This document shows, in pieces, positions 45,877 through 55,129 of a DNA stretch of 64,000 bases. Within the stretch, counting starts at the first letter, position 1; each line of letters opens with the position of its first letter. This stretch comes from Eubacterium plexicaudatum ASF492 (GTDB lineage Bacteria > Bacillota > Clostridia > Lachnospirales > Lachnospiraceae). Made by a program: the position numbers and the translations under genes. The notes under the pieces were generated by a model. It did no database searches and was not told the origin of the DNA. It worked only from the letters and a program-made list of their open reading frames with translations. The DNA is taken from the NCBI RefSeq assembly GCF_000364225.2, contig NZ_AQFT02000004.1:1-64000 (forward strand), given 5' to 3'.

Positions 45877-46635
45877 ATTATAAAGAACTATCTTTAGATG
45901 AATTAAAAAAATTGCTAAAGAAAAAGGAATTATTGTTGGTAATAGTGGACAAGAAAAAATTATAGAAAAACTTAAAAAAAATGACTTAGAGAATAGTATG
46001 CAATTATTAATTGATGGTTCAGATATTAAAGGTGATATTTCTAAAGATGAAATTAATAATGATACTATTAGAAATGAATCAAAAAATTCCATAGAAAACA
46101 CAAAGGGAAATGTAATTGGCGCAATAAATGATATTGTTTCAGATTTGGAAGATTTTGAAGAATCAGATGAAAAAGATAATTCAATTGAAGACATAGGTAT
46201 GAATGAAGAAGTTCCTTGTATGAGTATTCAATTTGGTGGAATCGTATACACCTCTCCTATAACTGGTGCGACATATAAATGGCACAAAATAGGTGATGTT
46301 GAGTATTTAACAATAAAAGAGTTAACTTCTATGAATAACTCAAAACCAGTATTTCTAAATAGACCGTGGATTATTTTACAGGATATTCGTGCAATAAATA
46401 AATTTAGACTTATGTCTAAATATGAAGAAGTTGCAAAGGTCAATCAGTTAAAAAATTATTCGCAACAGGTGATAATAAGCTTATTGAAAAGACAATTGAA
46501 AGTGCACTGAAGTCTGGAATGCGTGAAGTTGTAATTTCTAAAGTACGTACAATGTACAATAATGGTGTTTTAAATAATACTCATATTATAAAACTACTTG
46601 AAGACAAATTACGATTTGAAATTGCAAGCAATTAG
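45873..46635 (+). pseudogene. Head-tail region protein with Rho-N/SAP-like start, two shifts
   Basis: Starts MNYKELSLDELKK; adding one A to a seven-A run gives IAKEKGIIVGNSGQEKIIEK, a small Rho-N/SAP-like helical domain. The middle (GGIVYTSPITGATYKWHKIG) is intact to 46510, and one more A in a six-A run continues LFATGDNKLIEKTIESALKS to TAG 46635. Both shifts are in A runs. Probably a virion-connector protein. Confidence 0.6.
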
Positions 46636-46656
46636 CAAAGCATACAGGTGACTTAT

Positions 46657-47118
46657 ATGGCTAATATTACTACTTTTCGGGAACTAGCAGATTCTGTATT
46701 TTTAAAAATTAAAGATTTAGATTTAGCACAGCTTCCAGAAGAAATTGCTTATCAAATTGTTAAAAGTTATATAAAACCTGCATGTGTAGCATTTCAATCA
46801 TGTAGTGATCAAAATCTGTTTGATAGAGACGATAAATTAGAACAATTTAATTTTAAGCTAAGCGATGTTAACTTTGAAATATTAAGTGAATACATGATTG
46901 TCAAATGGTTAGATTCTCAAATCCTTTCAACTACTACTTTAAAAGCAAGATTATCATCTTCAGATTTTAAATCTTTAAATCTTCATAGTCATTTATCAAA
47001 ATTAATGGAGCTTCGATCTATGTATAAAGCAGAGAATGATCAATTGGCAATTAATAACTCTTATAAAGATTCTAAAATTTTTGATCTGGTCACTAAAAGA
47101 AAGCGTATTTACAAATGA
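46657..47118 (+). CDS. Head-tail adaptor candidate, 153 aa
   Basis: ATG at 46657 follows AGGTGACTTAT. Helical protein (MANITTFRELADSVFLKIKD), in the adaptor position after the major capsid. Its TGA overlaps the next ATG. Confidence 0.5.
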   Translation: MANITTFRELADSVFLKIKDLDLAQLPEEIAYQIVKSYIKPACVAFQSCSDQNLFDRDDKLEQFNFKLSDVNFEILSEYMIVKWLDSQILSTTTLKARLSSSDFKSLNLHSHLSKLMELRSMYKAENDQLAINNSYKDSKIFDLVTKRKRIYK

Positions 47119-47405
47119 GTTTTGAATTAATGAAAAAACGAATCATGCAAAGCGGAACCACTCTTTATAATGAACAGATCAAAGATGCACAAGATATTCT
47201 GAAATATGGTTTTTATGATGATGTATCATATAATCCAAATATAGTATCTTATAATTCTAATAATGAAATACCTATTAAAATCTATGATCAGAAATTCAGT
47301 GCTTCATATGGAGTGACAGCAAAGTATTTAACAATGCATAACAATTTCATAGAACTTGGTCAACTTTTATATGATAATAAAAAAAAGAATATTGGATGTG
47401 CATAG
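47115..47405 (+). CDS. Virion connector candidate, 96 aa
   Basis: ATGA overlap with the preceding gene. MSFELMKKRIMQSGTTLYNE; small, mixed fold. Overlaps the next start by ten bases. Neck position. Confidence 0.5.
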   Translation: MSFELMKKRIMQSGTTLYNEQIKDAQDILKYGFYDDVSYNPNIVSYNSNNEIPIKIYDQKFSASYGVTAKYLTMHNNFIELGQLLYDNKKKNIGCA

Positions 47406-48138
47406 AATCTTATGAAGTATCAGGTATACACAATGAAGGAAAATTGGGAAAATGTAATAGATTTTTGAAGTGGCAAGATAAATATGGAAACATAAAAGAA
47501 ATTCCTGCAATTATAACAACAGCATCTAAATATAATAATGGAGAAAATGGAACTGAGATAGTCTATGTAGGTTCTGACCAATTAATGATTTTTCTACCAT
47601 TAAATCAAGATACTATTCAATTAGATAGAAATATTAACTTTTTAATTGATGAAAACAAAAATAATCCAACTGTATACAGAATAACACGCGTTGACACAAC
47701 TCTTTATACATATATGGGTAAAGGTTTTATTTCTATTATTGTTACAGAATCACAGTATAAACCTTCTCAAAAAGAAATAGAAATAGGTGTATGTCATTAT
47801 ATAGATATGGACAACTCTACCCCACCTCCTTTAGATATTGACAATGAAAAGAAAGATTTAATAGCTAATATTTCTGGGAGCAATCAAATAAAAGTAGGTA
47901 TTCCACGTACTTATTCTGTTAATTTTACTGATAAACAAAATAAAAATATAGATTGGAATAATATAAATTTTTCTTGGAATATAGTATCTAATTTTAATGT
48001 TAACTTAGATAAAAGTGGTAATTCAGCTAAATTATTAGTAAATGACGATTCACTCATTGGTGAATCTTTTTATTACAAATTTATGTTGATAATAAATTGA
48101 TAGAAGAACTTGAAATTTTTATAATTGATGTTATTTAA
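47396..48138 (+). pseudogene. Virion neck/tail protein, frameshifted near end
   Basis: Frame from ATG 47396 stops at 48100; one added T in AAATTTATG gives YVDNKLIEELEIFIIDVI to TAA 48138, a natural-looking tail. The main part is beta-rich (VYVGSDQLMIFLPLNQDTIQ) with an Ig-like end (SGSNQIKVGIPRTYSVNFTD). Position suggests a head-closure or tail-terminator protein. Confidence 0.55.
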
Positions 48139-48154
48139 AAGGTGGTGATACTTT

Positions 48155-48748
48155 ATTTCGAATTTATACAATGCTTCTTTATATAAAAATAAAATTATAA
48201 ATCTTCTTCTAAAAAACAGAGATTTTATTACTGTAATTAATCCTGTTTCAGATTCTAAATGCGAATATTTGGATGATATTGAAATTCTATTAGGTGGAGA
48301 ATGGATTTACGATGGTGTTAAATGCGTAGAAAGCGGACAAGTATTTGATTATAATTTCGTTGAAGATACCGTCATAAAAGAAAAAACGTTTGTTTTTGTA
48401 GAAACAGATATAGATAACGTTAGTAGAAATTTATTTACAAACTTCAACTTGTATGTATGTATCTTTAGTACAAAAGGACAAATCAGAATTACTGATAAAA
48501 CAACCCCAACAGTAAATCAAATAAAAGATATGGGATACTATGTAGGAACATACGCAAATAGAATTGATGTATTATGTGATATTGTAGATAGAATATTAAA
48601 TGGATCAAATAAAATTAAAGGCATTGGAGAAGTTCAACCAGCAGATCGAGGATATTGTACAATATACTATCCTAATAATAAATTCTATGGTAAATGTTTA
48701 AAATATAAAATAATGAATTATAACGAGGATGATTTCTGTGAAAATTGA
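48155..48748 (+). CDS. Tail terminator-region protein, apparent ATT start, 197 aa
   Basis: AAAGGTGG then nine bases then ATT at 48155 (ISNLYNASLYKNKIINLLLK); no ATG in frame. A TTG at 48269 would remove 38 residues. Overlaps the next gene by up to 20 bases. Order fits a tail completion protein. Function by position. Confidence 0.5.
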   Translation: MSNLYNASLYKNKIINLLLKNRDFITVINPVSDSKCEYLDDIEILLGGEWIYDGVKCVESGQVFDYNFVEDTVIKEKTFVFVETDIDNVSRNLFTNFNLYVCIFSTKGQIRITDKTTPTVNQIKDMGYYVGTYANRIDVLCDIVDRILNGSNKIKGIGEVQPADRGYCTIYYPNNKFYGKCLKYKIMNYNEDDFCEN

Positions 48749-49520
48749 TAAAGATTTTCTCTATCCATATAATATTTTTAATGAACCTTTTAAATACAAC
48801 GAGCATATTATTTTATATCCTGTAACCATGAAAGATGTATTAAACTTTCAACCATTATCACAATCAATAATTATAAGAAAGAATAGTACATTCCGTGAAA
48901 AAAAAATAGTAAAAATGACATATCTTGATTTTTTAATTTATTGCTTAGGTAATGATGAACTTGAAGAACAATATAATATTACAGGATTATCACAATATTA
49001 CATTCTTGCGATGTATCTATTAAAATTGTGCTGTCCAGATGCAGAGATTACAATCAACGAACAAAATGGATACTATATCATAAATAACGAAAACATAACT
49101 CCTCAAATATTTGATGACTTAAGACGAATTATAATTATTCAAAATGATATTGATTTTGATATTGATGATTTTTTAAATTATGATACAGAACAAAGACTAT
49201 TAAAAGCTCAAAAAGATAACAATAAAAATTTGAAATCAGCAAATATGGAAGATTATATTGATTCATTAGTTATCGCAATGAATATAACTGAGAAGCAGAT
49301 AATGGATATGACTATCCGTAAATTTTGGAGATATATCAAACGATATCAGTTATATGAAAGTTATAATATAATGAAAACTGGTGAATGTAGCGGAATGATA
49401 TCTTTTAAAGAACCAATCGAATACTGGATGAATGGTTTTGATGATAATGATGATAAATTTAGTTATCTTAAATCAGATGAACAAAATATGACAAATAAAA
49501 TAAACAATGCAAACAATTAG
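48738..49520 (+). CDS. Phage tail-region protein, 260 aa, GTG start
   Basis: GAGG nine bases before GTG 48738 (MKIDKDFLYPYNIFNEPFKY). Helical, acidic C-terminus. It lies just before the tail tube and may be a tail assembly protein. Not recognised further. Confidence 0.5.
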   Translation: MKIDKDFLYPYNIFNEPFKYNEHIILYPVTMKDVLNFQPLSQSIIIRKNSTFREKKIVKMTYLDFLIYCLGNDELEEQYNITGLSQYYILAMYLLKLCCPDAEITINEQNGYYIINNENITPQIFDDLRRIIIIQNDIDFDIDDFLNYDTEQRLLKAQKDNNKNLKSANMEDYIDSLVIAMNITEKQIMDMTIRKFWRYIKRYQLYESYNIMKTGECSGMISFKEPIEYWMNGFDDNDDKFSYLKSDEQNMTNKINNANN

Positions 49521-49543
49521 AGCAGATTAACTGCTCTTTTTTT
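49519..49543 (+). terminator. Intrinsic terminator
   Basis: AGAGCAGATTAACTGCTCT with T7, between this gene and the tail tube gene. Confidence 0.85.
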
Positions 49544-49576
49544 GTTTATAAATTCTATATAAGAAAGGAAAATTAA

Positions 49577-50620
49577 ATGCCAAATAATTTAGACATACTT
49601 AAAAAAGCTAATAGTAAAGCCAAAAACTTCTTAGTTTCTACGGCTGACTTTGCATTATTTTTCAATGAAATGTTAGCTTGTACTGGTACTGTAAACTTAA
49701 ATACTTCTATCGAAGTAACAATGCAAGAGCAGAATATTAACGCAGGTAAAGGTAATAAATTAGTTTATTCTTACAAATATGGTCGAGAAATGAACATTAC
49801 TCTTGAAGCCGCTAATTGGGATCTTCGTTACCTGGCTGTAAACCTTGGTAAAGATATTAATGTTAAACTGGATGATGCATATGATATTTACAAATGTGTA
49901 ACTATTAATGATGGTATTGGTATATTGCCAAATACTCCTATCGGAAATGTTGATGTAGAAATTTCTGCTGATAATGCTATTAACGTTGTTCCAAACGGAA
50001 ATACTATTGATTTAAAACCGTATGGTGTTGAATCAGGTACAGTAAATGTTACATATAAGTTTAGAGAAATGAGTCAAACAATCGTTATTGATGCAGAAAC
50101 TTCTCCTAAAGTATACAAGCTTATTCTTACTGCAGACAAGCATAATAATAAACTTGGAAAAGTTGGTACAGTTGAAATTGAAGTTCCTTCTTTCCAGCCT
50201 AGTGGTAATTTTAATATTGAATTTACTCCAGATGGCGTTACTTCAACATCAATCGAAGGAAAGGCCCTTGCTGTTGAAGGAGATACCTGTGATTCTGGAA
50301 ATGCAGTATATGCTTATGTAAGAGAACGAAGTGATGAAGAATACAAAATTATTGTATCTGAAATAGCTGGAACACCTGGCGTAATCGAATTAGATTCTGC
50401 AGATAAGACAAAGACTGTCACTATTTCTGTAATTGGTGTGAAAGGTGCAATGTATAGCAATATTGAGCTGGATAATACTGATTGTACGTTTGTCAGCGAC
50501 ACACCTTCCGTTGCAACTGTTGACACAGATGGTATTGTAACTGCAGTATCAGCAGGAACAGCAAAAATTACAATTACTTACGGGGGCATTTCTGATGAGA
50601 TTGATGTAATCGTTGCTTAA
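49577..50620 (+). CDS. Tail tube protein with C-terminal Ig-like domain, 347 aa
   Basis: GAAAGGA precedes the ATG. The first 190 residues look like a tail tube protein (SYKYGREMNITLEAANWDLR). The C-terminal 75 residues (SDTPSVATVDTDGIVTAVSA, GTAKITITYGG) are a BIG2/Ig-like domain exposed on the tail surface, possibly binding cells or polysaccharide. Followed by a hairpin with ACAGA..TCTGT arms. Confidence 0.75.
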   Translation: MPNNLDILKKANSKAKNFLVSTADFALFFNEMLACTGTVNLNTSIEVTMQEQNINAGKGNKLVYSYKYGREMNITLEAANWDLRYLAVNLGKDINVKLDDAYDIYKCVTINDGIGILPNTPIGNVDVEISADNAINVVPNGNTIDLKPYGVESGTVNVTYKFREMSQTIVIDAETSPKVYKLILTADKHNNKLGKVGTVEIEVPSFQPSGNFNIEFTPDGVTSTSIEGKALAVEGDTCDSGNAVYAYVRERSDEEYKIIVSEIAGTPGVIELDSADKTKTVTISVIGVKGAMYSNIELDNTDCTFVSDTPSVATVDTDGIVTAVSAGTAKITITYGGISDEIDVIVA

Positions 50621-50631
50621 AAAAATAAATA

Positions 50632-50661
50632 TGAACAGATAGCTTTTTGTTGTCTGTTCAT
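50632..50661 (+). terminator. Intrinsic terminator
   Basis: AACAGAT..TGTCTGTT-like stem with T-rich loop after the tail tube gene. Confidence 0.55.
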
Positions 50662-50675
50662 TATGGAGTGAGAAT

Positions 50676-50960
50676 ATGGATAACAAAGAAGAAAATTTGA
50701 AAATTGATAATGATGATTCAAGTGTATTAATTAATGATTCTAATACAAGCAAAAAAAACAAAATTTTATCAAATAAAAATTACAAATCGCAGAATTGTAA
50801 AGTGATTTCATATAATAAAAACAACAAAACTTTAGATGTACAATTTAATGGTTATGGGATCAGAATTAAAAACGTGTTAAATTTTGACAATACCATTACT
50901 GAAGTATCTATTCTTTATAAAAGCGAAATTGGTAAACCAGATTTTGAATACAAACTTTAG
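50676..50960 (+). CDS. Hypothetical phage protein, 94 aa
   Basis: GGAGTGAGAAT precedes the ATG. Charged first half, then small beta-rich region (SQNCKVISYNKNNKTLDVQF). Possibly SH3-like. Between tail tube and lysis genes. Confidence 0.5.
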   Translation: MDNKEENLKIDNDDSSVLINDSNTSKKNKILSNKNYKSQNCKVISYNKNNKTLDVQFNGYGIRIKNVLNFDNTITEVSILYKSEIGKPDFEYKL

Positions 50961-50968
50961 GTGAAATT

Positions 50969-51150
50969 ATGTGTACAAATGCATATAAACAAATATCTGA
51001 ACGAACAGGTAAAGAAATGATTTTTGTAAATTACTTGGTAATGAAGGACTGTTATCTCAAATTTGTATATGTCAAAGATTTTGTCAAGAACAAGATAAGT
51101 ATGTAGAATCTGATCACCCAAAAAAAATATGCAAAAATTATACTAAATAA
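50969..51150 (+). pseudogene. Cysteine-rich small phage protein, frameshifted
   Basis: MCTNAYKQISERTGKE, then a one-base shift near GAAATGATTTTTG gives DFCKLLGNEGLLSQICICQR, FCQEQDKYVESDHPKKICKN to TAA 51150. Six cysteines in the corrected frame suggest metal or iron-sulfur binding. Function unknown. Confidence 0.5.
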
Positions 51151-51175
51151 TTGATACGTACAAGAAGGGATCATT

Positions 51176-51478
51176 ATGAAAAAAATAAATTTAAACGGAC
51201 TTACAGCAGAGTCCGTAACAGGTGTATTACTTTTGCTTGTTGCATTAATTAATTCTGTTTTACAATTGGTTGGCATTAACGCTCTTCCTATTGAAAATGA
51301 AGAAGTAGCTGCAATTGTATCTAGTATTTTTATTATAGTAACTTCTCTATGGAATACTTGGAAAAATAGAAATCTATCTACAGCAAGTCAACTTGCGCAA
51401 TCTATCACAGACAGTTTGAAAAATGGAGAAATTCTTGAAGAAGATGTAAAAAATTTAATAAATAAAATTAGAAAGTAG
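51176..51478 (+). CDS. Holin, SPP1-like, 100 aa
   Basis: AGAAGGGATCATT precedes the ATG. One strong transmembrane helix at about residues 13-34 (VTGVLLLLVALINSVLQLVG) and a second weaker one (VAAIVSSIFIIVTSLWNTW), short charged tail. Eight bases before the amidase. Forms membrane lesions that release the endolysin. Confidence 0.75.
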   Translation: MKKINLNGLTAESVTGVLLLLVALINSVLQLVGINALPIENEEVAAIVSSIFIIVTSLWNTWKNRNLSTASQLAQSITDSLKNGEILEEDVKNLINKIRK

Positions 51479-51485
51479 GGATCGA

Positions 51486-52034
51486 ATGAGAATTGCATTA
51501 ACAGTTGGACACTCTTTATTAAAAAATGGTTCTTACACAAGTGCAGATGGGAAAAAGAACGGAGGATGTAATGAATATGTATGGTGTAAGGCTTTTTCAA
51601 AACAACTTGCCAAAAATTTAATAAAAGAAGGACACAAGGTAACTTGTATTATTTGTCCTGAAAAAAAATTTACATCATACAAGCAGGAAAAAGATTATAA
51701 ATTAAATATAATTAATAATGGTAACTTTGATCTTGTAATAGAACTTCATTTGAATGCAGCAACCCCTTCCGCTGAAGGTACGGAAGTGTTATACAAGTCT
51801 ACTGCTGGAAAAAAATATGCAGAACATATTCAGACACAACTTGCAAAAATTTTTAAAAATAGAGGTGCTAAACAGCGTAATGATTTGTATATTTTAAATG
51901 GTACTAACCCCCCTGCTATTCTATTGGAAACTTTTTTCTGTACTAATGCGTCTGATTATAAAAAAGCAAAAGGTCATATAAACAGAAATAAAATAGCTAA
52001 ACTTATAGCAAAAGGAATTCAGAATGCTATTTAG
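51486..52034 (+). CDS. N-acetylmuramoyl-L-alanine amidase (endolysin), 182 aa
   Basis: Amidase_3 fold: zinc ligands in LTVGHS, LVIELHLNAA and the catalytic glutamate in ILLETFFC. No separate cell-wall-binding domain is seen, so it is only the catalytic module. Intact. Works with the adjacent holin to lyse the host. Confidence 0.85.
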   Translation: MRIALTVGHSLLKNGSYTSADGKKNGGCNEYVWCKAFSKQLAKNLIKEGHKVTCIICPEKKFTSYKQEKDYKLNIINNGNFDLVIELHLNAATPSAEGTEVLYKSTAGKKYAEHIQTQLAKIFKNRGAKQRNDLYILNGTNPPAILLETFFCTNASDYKKAKGHINRNKIAKLIAKGIQNAI

Positions 52035-52053
52035 GAAGGATGGATTTGTATGA

Positions 52054-52563
52054 ATGAACGAAATATTAAGTTTAACAAATGTTAATTATACTTCTTTATT
52101 TATTTCCATAATTACTATTTTAATTGGTATGAAAGCTACTGTATCTATTTTTGAATGGTTTATTAATAAACTTGGTTTAGAAACAAAATGGATGCGAGAA
52201 AAAAGACAAAATCGTGAATTATTATTAAAAACATCAGAGAATTTAATGAAATTACATGATCGTCATGAAAAAGATATTGACAAATCAGATAAACGAGATG
52301 AAGAAATTTATAATGATATCAAAAAACTTACTCAGATGTTTATTGATAAAGAAATTGACGATATGAGATGGGAAATAAATAGTTTTGCTACAAAAGTTGC
52401 AGAAGGAAAACCTTGTAATAAAGATAGCTTTACTCACTGTATTCACATATACAAAAAATACGAAAATATATTAGAGGAAAATAATATGGAAAATGGTGAG
52501 GTAGAAATATCTATGGAAATTATAAATGACGCATACAAGCAAAAACTAAAAGATGGTTTTTAA
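52054..52563 (+). CDS. Membrane-anchored coiled-coil protein, 169 aa
   Basis: N-terminal transmembrane segment (LFISIITILIGMKATVSIF), then long charged helix (LMKLHDRHEKDIDKSDKRDE). Next to holin and amidase, it could be a spanin-like or holin-partner (XhlA-like) protein. Identification is by shape and place. Confidence 0.5.
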   Translation: MNEILSLTNVNYTSLFISIITILIGMKATVSIFEWFINKLGLETKWMREKRQNRELLLKTSENLMKLHDRHEKDIDKSDKRDEEIYNDIKKLTQMFIDKEIDDMRWEINSFATKVAEGKPCNKDSFTHCIHIYKKYENILEENNMENGEVEISMEIINDAYKQKLKDGF

Positions 52564-52567
52564 TTAT

Positions 52568-52601
52568 AAAAGAGCGATTTCATAGAAAAGTCGCTCTTTT
52601 A
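52568..52601 (+). terminator. Intrinsic terminator
   Basis: AAAGAGCGA/TCGCTCTTTT stem, directly after the lysis operon and before TTTAGAGAAGTAT. Confidence 0.8.
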
Positions 52602-52838
52602 TTTAGAGAAGTATCTATATGAATACCAATAAATTGATATAGGTATTCCTTGTACCGTAGTGTCAGAGGTTATTGAACTGACATTATATAGAACTAATTT
52701 ATGTGGGTCGCTCCCAGATAAAAGTGGTGGTCAAATCTCCTACCACCACTCTGTTCTATTTAAAAATTTTAGGAGATGAATATAGAAGTAGATATTGAAA
52801 CTTAAAATTATATTGTAAAAGCAAAGGAGATCTAAATT
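52602..52838 (+). promoter_or_regulatory. Structured leader of antirepressor relic
   Basis: Begins TTTAGAGAAGTAT (52602-52614). Stems include GGAATACC-type pairing (ATGAATACCAATAA..GGTATTCC near 52618-52650) and GTGGTGGT..CTACCACCAC (52722-52750). Ends with CTGTTCTATTT. Parallel to the leaders at 26770 and 27794. Confidence 0.5.
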
Positions 52839-53601
52839 ATGAAAGAAAATTCAAAAAATGAAAAAGTATTAAAAGTAATTTCTGAAACAGAAATTCTTGG
52901 AAAAAAGATTAAAATGTATGGGAATATTGAATTTCCATTATTTCTTGCAAAAAGATGTTGAGGAATGGATTGATTATTCTATTTCAAATGTAAGTAAGAT
53001 GCTCAAACAAGTAGATATTGATGAAAAAACCACTCGTAAATTTTGTACGAGTGGTTCTAACTATCAAACAGAAGGATGGTTTTTAACTGAAGATGGATTA
53101 TATGAATGTTGTATGCAATCTAAAAAACCTATTGCAAAACAAATGAAACGGGAAATAAAAAAATATCTTAAATCTATTCGTCTTACTGGTGCTGCTATTG
53201 AAGATTAAAGAAAAACTGTAGACTATTACTTCTCTTCTTTTTCAGATGATTTAAAGACAAAAATATTCAATGAAATGTATAAGAAAAATCAGGAATTAGA
53301 AGAAATGTATAATGATCTATTGAATACTGATGGGTTATATCATATGAATATTGTTGCTAAGGAGTTAAGGATAGGAAGAAATACCATGTTATCTTATCTT
53401 AGAGGAAAAGGAATTATGTTTTATCAAGATAATTCAAATGTTCCATATCAGAGATTTATGAACCAAAAATTATTCGCTGTTGTAGAGACTATTTGTGCTG
53501 ATGGTAAATATAGACCTGTTACATATGCTACCAAGAAAGGACTTGACTATATCCGCAAGCTTCTTAGAAAAGATGGATATTATGATACCGTAATCGAATA
53601 G
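52839..53601 (+). pseudogene. BRO/KilA-C antirepressor relic
   Basis: AAAGGAGATCTAAATT precedes ATG 52839. One extra A in GCAAAAAGATG shifts the N-terminus (FPLFLAKDVEEWIDYSISNV), and a TAA at 53206 (after AAIED) interrupts the same frame, which then continues KTVDYYFSSFSDDLKTKIFN and a KilA-C domain (MNIVAKELRIGRNTMLSYLR). A close paralogue of the gene at 35076. As read it cannot make a full protein. Confidence 0.65.
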
Positions 53602-53612
53602 ATAAAATTACT

Positions 53613-53650
53613 ACTCCACTGTCTATTAATTACAGATGGTGGAGTTTTTA
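53613..53650 (+). terminator. Intrinsic terminator
   Basis: ACTCCAC..GTGGAGTTTTTA stem after the antirepressor relic. Confidence 0.7.
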
Positions 53651-53669
53651 TGTAAAGGAAGTAAGATTT

Positions 53670-54098
53670 ATGAAGCTTGTAATAGATAATGAAATCATAG
53701 AAAAATATAATCAATACTATTTTTCTCAACATCCAAGAGCTACTAAAAAACAAATTGACAAACCCAGACATCCCTCCATAAACCAATGGTGTATACTTCC
53801 ACGAATACAAATGAACGCTTTAAAACAGAAATGGAAATTGTTTGGCTGTTGGTTTATAGAAGAATTAGGATACGCAAATATGAAATTAGACAGTTTTGAT
53901 ATAATTATAACTGTATTTTTTGATACTAAAAGACGACATGATGTTGATAATCAGGTTCCTAAGTTTCTCTTAGACTCATTTACTGAATCAGGATTTATTG
54001 TAGACGATGACGAAAAACATTTACATTCTCTCACATTAAAAACTGGGTATGATAAAGAAAATCCAAGAACTGAAATAGAGGTAATAATTCATGACTGA
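53670..54098 (+). CDS. RusA-like Holliday-junction resolvase, 142 aa
   Basis: AAAGGAAGTAAGATTT precedes the ATG. The motif FFDTKRRHDVDNQVPKFLLD followed by GFIVDDDEKHLHSL matches RusA (conserved D residues that bind metal). Resolves branched DNA, here probably replication or packaging intermediates. Unusual placement between lysis and tail genes. Overlaps the next start. Confidence 0.75.
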   Translation: MKLVIDNEIIEKYNQYYFSQHPRATKKQIDKPRHPSINQWCILPRIQMNALKQKWKLFGCWFIEELGYANMKLDSFDIIITVFFDTKRRHDVDNQVPKFLLDSFTESGFIVDDDEKHLHSLTLKTGYDKENPRTEIEVIIHD

Positions 54099-54273
54099 TT
54101 TAGAAATTTCAAATTATTTAGCAAAACACAATTATAAAGTAAAACCACAAAATTTCCTTATGGATGTACTAAACACAAGTCCACAGATTATAGATGAAAA
54201 ATATGATTTTAGAACAAGAATTATGACACTTATAACACCACAAAATACATTTTCATTTGAATGGAATTATTAA
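54091..54273 (+). CDS. Hypothetical protein, 60 aa
   Basis: Overlaps the RusA stop by eight bases. MTDLEISNYLAKHNYKVKPQ; C-terminal beta part. Translationally coupled. Function unknown. Confidence 0.5.
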   Translation: MTDLEISNYLAKHNYKVKPQNFLMDVLNTSPQIIDEKYDFRTRIMTLITPQNTFSFEWNY

Positions 54274-54298
54274 TTAATACAGGAGAAAATTATATATT

Positions 54299-54634
54299 AT
54301 GTTTAATAAAATTAATGAATATATTACATATAAAAGAAATAAGAAAATTGCGAAGAGAGAACTTGCAAAAATGGCTGCTACTACACTACCTGTTATCAGA
54401 GAATTTGCTGAACATAAAACTGATACACTTGATTTCATTAAGAATACGGCATTAGCTGCAAAAAATATGGATGGATCTGAATTAGTAAATATGGTTATAT
54501 ATGCTGTTGCAGATATGTTCTCAGTTGATCATGAAAGATTTATTGAAGTCGGCTCGTATCTTGTTAATTTATCGCCAGAAGAAATGCAGAAAATTTTAGT
54601 ACATTCAATGGTTGAGACTGTTGATAAGGAATAA
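54299..54634 (+). CDS. Hypothetical phage protein, 111 aa
   Basis: AGGAGAAAATTATATATT precedes the ATG at slightly long spacing. Helical (RELAKMAATTLPVIREFAEH), no membrane segment. Possibly a tail assembly protein by position. Not recognised. Confidence 0.45.
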   Translation: MFNKINEYITYKRNKKIAKRELAKMAATTLPVIREFAEHKTDTLDFIKNTALAAKNMDGSELVNMVIYAVADMFSVDHERFIEVGSYLVNLSPEEMQKILVHSMVETVDKE

Positions 54635-54684
54635 AAAAGTAACAATTAGGACGTCTTTTTTAAAGAAATTGGAGGCAATAAAAT

Positions 54685-54867
54685 ATGTATGATAATAATG
54701 GTTATAGAACTGTTCCTTGGAATCATAATAATGGAGAAGATGATAAATTTGCAAAGAAAGCAATACTTGAAATATTGAAATCCCAAAAAGTATCGCTTTC
54801 TAAAACAAGATATCTATTTGACGGCATAATACAAGAAATTGAAGATAATAATTTAATTACACTATAA
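54685..54867 (+). CDS. Hypothetical protein, 60 aa
   Basis: GGAGGCAATAAAAT precedes the ATG. MYDNNGYRTVPWNHNNGEDD, then a helical half. Its end overlaps the convergent 60-aa gene by a few bases. Not recognised. Confidence 0.45.
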   Translation: MYDNNGYRTVPWNHNNGEDDKFAKKAILEILKSQKVSLSKTRYLFDGIIQEIEDNNLITL

Positions 54868-55044
54868 GAATTTTATATCGTGAAACCGATGTTCTACACA
54901 ATCACAAATAATATTTTCAATTTTTACAATATAGTCAATCTGTTTTGGAATGTCACTTTCAGAACATCTAAGAAGACTATTTTGCCTTATATACTCTAAA
55001 GTAAGTTCATGAGCAAAATTTTTTCCTTGTTGATTAGTTGGCAT
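54862..55044 (-). CDS. Minus-strand hypothetical protein, 60 aa
   Basis: ATG 55044 follows AAGGAGGATAAACTAAAA; earlier ATG 55065 lacks a site. MPTNQQGKNFAHELTLEYIR, with CSESD and CDC. Convergent with the surrounding tail genes, so it may be separately expressed. Function unknown. Confidence 0.45.
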   Translation of the reverse strand: MPTNQQGKNFAHELTLEYIRQNSLLRCSESDIPKQIDYIVKIENIICDCVEHRFHDIKFL

Positions 55045-55129
55045 TTTTAGTTTATCCTCCTTCAATTAATAGATAAATTATAACATTATTCGAAACAAAG
55101 TAAATAACAAACGGATGTGATTTTATATC

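Noticed and set aside
23777..53208. Stop-codon recoding of TAA in phage genes
   Set aside because: Two in-frame TAAs occur, but most genes end in TAA normally, so reassignment would destroy them.
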